Source: Fibrobacteraceae bacterium (GTDB lineage: Bacteria; Fibrobacterota; Fibrobacteria; Fibrobacterales; Fibrobacteraceae). Taken from it: a stretch of 7,541 nt of DNA. How positions within the stretch are numbered: position 1 is the first letter of the stretch; every line of letters begins with the position of its first letter. The translations under genes were made by a program, and so were the position numbers. The stretch lies in the NCBI GenBank assembly GCA_021443045.1, contig JABUUT010000018.1, positions 57,462 to 65,002 on the forward strand, written 5' to 3'. A model generated the notes under the pieces. It was given only the letters and a program-made list of their open reading frames with translations. It searched no databases and was not told where the DNA came from. This document shows, piece after piece, positions 5,630 through 7,541 of this stretch.

Positions 5630-7471
5630 ATGGCAGCAAAATATACAGACGAAAGCATTAAATCCCTAGAATGGCACGAACATATCCGCCTCCGCCCCGG
5701 CATGTACATTGGTAAGCTGGGCGACGGTCAAAGCCCCGACGACGGTATTTATGTGTTGGCCAAAGAAGTTATCGACAACTCCATCGACGAATTCGCCATG
5801 GGTGTTGGTAAAAAAATCATCATCGATATCGACGACCGCTCCTGCAGGGTTCGGGATTTTGGCCGAGGCATTCCTCTTGGCAAGGTCATTGACTGCGTAA
5901 GCAAAATGAACACCGGAGGCAAATACGATTCTGAAGCATTCCAGAAATCTGTAGGCATGAACGGTGTGGGTACAAAGGCCGTAAATGCACTTTCTACAAC
6001 CTTTACCGTACAAAGTTTCCGTGACGGACGTATGAAAAAGGCTGAATTTAGCAAGGGTATTCTAATAAAGGAATACAAGGAATGCGACACCACCGAAAAG
6101 AACGGTACCGAAATCTACTTTGAACCCGATGCAGAACTGTTTAAGAACTACCGTTTTTTACCAGCCTACCTGGAAGAAAAAATCTGGAACTACGCCTACC
6201 TGAATACAGGACTTTCCTTGATTATGAACGGAAAGACCTATGTGAGCCAAAACGGCCTCCTTGACCTTCTGAAATCTCGAGTAGACGAAAATATCCGCTA
6301 CGAGATTATCCACAGCAAAGAGAAAGACATTGAATTCGCCCTCACCCACGCCAACCACGAAGGCGAACACTACTTTAGCTTTGTAAACGGCCAGCACACC
6401 ACCCAGGGTGGAACCCACTTGGCCGCCTTCCGTGAAGCAGTGGTTAAAGGTGTGCGAGACCACTTTAAAAAAGAATTCGATGCCAATGATGTGCGAAATT
6501 GCATTATCGGAGCTGTTTCTGTGCGTATCCAGGAGCCCGTTTTTGAATCACAAACAAAAACCAAGTTGGGAAGCACCACCACTGCACCCGGGGGGCCAGC
6601 TCTGCGCTCCTGGATTGTAGATACCATTTCTAAGGAAGTGGACAATTACCTGCACAAAAACGACGTAACAGCCAAGGCTCTTCTGGAACGCATCAACCAG
6701 AATGAAAAACTACGCAAAGAACTGGCTGGCGTAAAAAAATTGGCCAACGAACGAGCCAAGAAGGCCAACCTGCACAACCGTAAGCTTCGAGATTGCCGCC
6801 ACCACCTAAGCGATGCCAAAGATGCCCTTCGCAATGAATCCATGATTTTCATTACCGAAGGTGATTCTGCTTCGGGCTCCATTACCAAGGCCCGCAATGC
6901 CCAGACCCAAGCTGTTTTTAGCCTTCGCGGAAAGCCTCTGAACTGTTTTGGCATGACAAAGAAAGTGGTGTACGAAAACGAAGAATTCAACTTGCTACAA
7001 AACGCTCTAGACATCGAAAATGGCATTGAAAATTTGCGTTACAACAAAGTAATTATCGCAACGGATGCTGATGTAGACGGTATGCATATACGTCTTTTGC
7101 TCATGACGTTCTTTTTACAGTTTTTCCCAGAAGTGGTGGAACAAAAGCACCTGTTTATTTTACAAACACCGCTTTTCCGAGTGCGAAACAAACAGGTAAC
7201 CAAATACTGCTACGACGAAGACGAACGAGATAAGGCTGCCAAGGAAATCGGGAAAAAAGATTTGGAAATAACGCGATTCAAAGGTCTTGGTGAAATTAGC
7301 CCCGAAGAATTTGGACAGTTTATTGGTGAAGAAATGCGATTGGAAACGGTTGCAATTCCGCCAGAGGCTTCTTTGGAAAAAATGCTGGAATACTACATGG
7401 GTAACAACACGCCTGCACGTCAGGAACACATTGTGCAGAACCTCCGTGCCGACGCTGTTGAAGAACTGTAA
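5630..7471 (+). CDS. parE: DNA topoisomerase IV subunit B (ParE), type IIA topoisomerase ATPase subunit
   Basis: This is the 613-residue ATPase/TOPRIM subunit that, with ParC, would decatenate and relax DNA. Residues are numbered from the ATG at 5630. The GHKL ATPase domain shows RPGMYIG (22-28), KEVIDNSIDE (45-54, catalytic Glu and Asn), DFGRGIP (76-82) and VGMNGVGTKAVNAL (108-121). The transducer has QTKTKLG (308-314). The TOPRIM domain has TEGDSASG (409-416) and ATDADVDG (477-484), followed by RFKGLGE (549-555). Length and completeness are normal, with no insertion of the kind seen in some GyrB proteins. The N-terminus, EWHEHIRLRPGMYIGKLGDG..SPDDGIY, resembles the ParE/GyrB paralogue of Bacteroidota. 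A GyrB label is the main alternative, and ParE fits better. An in-frame TTG at 5600, preceded by GAAAGAG, would add 10 residues; I prefer the ATG because homologues begin close to it. The partner parC is not in the window and may lie downstream. Confidence 0.92.
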   Translation: MAAKYTDESIKSLEWHEHIRLRPGMYIGKLGDGQSPDDGIYVLAKEVIDNSIDEFAMGVGKKIIIDIDDRSCRVRDFGRGIPLGKVIDCVSKMNTGGKYDSEAFQKSVGMNGVGTKAVNALSTTFTVQSFRDGRMKKAEFSKGILIKEYKECDTTEKNGTEIYFEPDAELFKNYRFLPAYLEEKIWNYAYLNTGLSLIMNGKTYVSQNGLLDLLKSRVDENIRYEIIHSKEKDIEFALTHANHEGEHYFSFVNGQHTTQGGTHLAAFREAVVKGVRDHFKKEFDANDVRNCIIGAVSVRIQEPVFESQTKTKLGSTTTAPGGPALRSWIVDTISKEVDNYLHKNDVTAKALLERINQNEKLRKELAGVKKLANERAKKANLHNRKLRDCRHHLSDAKDALRNESMIFITEGDSASGSITKARNAQTQAVFSLRGKPLNCFGMTKKVVYENEEFNLLQNALDIENGIENLRYNKVIIATDADVDGMHIRLLLMTFFLQFFPEVVEQKHLFILQTPLFRVRNKQVTKYCYDEDERDKAAKEIGKKDLEITRFKGLGEISPEEFGQFIGEEMRLETVAIPPEASLEKMLEYYMGNNTPARQEHIVQNLRADAVEEL

Positions 7472-7478
7472 TATAGAA

Positions 7479-7513
7479 TATCGGTTATCGGTTATCAGTA
7501 ATCAGTAGTCGGT
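7479..7513. repeat. Five degenerate tandem copies of a 7-bp repeat after parE
   Basis: Starting 7 bp after the parE stop, five head-to-tail heptamers follow without spacers: TATCGGT (7479-7485), TATCGGT (7486-7492), TATCAGT (7493-7499), AATCAGT (7500-7506) and AGTCGGT (7507-7513). The consensus is WATCRGT. The array is not a dyad and does not look like a terminator. It resembles the short tandemly repeated heptamers found between genes in some bacteria, and its function is unknown. Confidence 0.75.
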
Positions 7514-7541
7514 ATTTGCATATTTATATGGACATTCTTTT

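Noticed and set aside
5666..7026. Several minus-strand ORFs of about 90-126 codons opposite parE.
   Set aside because: They are antisense shadows of a fully conserved coding sequence, with no ribosome site or family match.
7528..7541. ATG at 7528 as the start of a downstream gene, perhaps parC.
   Set aside because: Only 14 bases are visible, there is no clear Shine-Dalgarno, and too little sequence remains to support a call.

Overview
The window looks like chromosome from a Fibrobacter-type bacterium (phylum Fibrobacterota). The strongest pointer is the large gene at 1412-4171. Its lipoprotein signal, SUMF1-like domain and length of about 920 residues match what I remember of the 'Fibrobacter succinogenes paralogous family' TIGR02171. 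The type IIA topoisomerase B subunit at the right end also has the ParE form typical of the Fibrobacterota/Bacteroidota group. The assignment rests on recalled family knowledge; no database search was run.

Layout. Positions 5321 down to 1 hold five tightly spaced minus-strand genes, transcribed right to left: (1) a NTP_transf_5-type nucleotidyltransferase (4191-5321); (2) the TIGR02171-type lipoprotein (1412-4171); (3) an HPr-kinase-like P-loop protein (677-1390); (4) a small PqqD-like protein (402-665); (5) an S24/S26 (signal-peptidase-like) protease that runs off the left edge (<1-377). Gaps are 11-24 bp, so this is almost certainly one operon, and it may continue beyond position 1. A divergent intergenic region (5322-5629) carries possible promoters for both directions, an inverted repeat and a short ORF that overlaps the first operon gene by ATGA. 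Positions 5630-7471 on the plus strand encode ParE, followed by a run of five degenerate 7-bp tandem repeats at the right edge.

How the genes may work together. Nucleotidyltransferase, HprK-like kinase, PqqD and S24/S26 peptidase form a recurrent set that I recall from other bacteria; kinase, PqqD-type and nucleotidyltransferase genes also occur among lasso-peptide tailoring genes. PqqD proteins are small peptide-binding (RRE-type) domains. HprK-like kinases in such clusters can phosphorylate peptides, and the nucleotidyltransferase can add a further group. Here the set encloses a large, probably surface-anchored lipoprotein with SUMF1-like, beta-propeller-like and SGNH-like regions, which makes that lipoprotein a candidate substrate or effector. 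No RiPP precursor, cyclase or radical-SAM enzyme is visible in the window, so the biochemical role of the operon is inference. The parE gene is ordinary housekeeping and probably unrelated.
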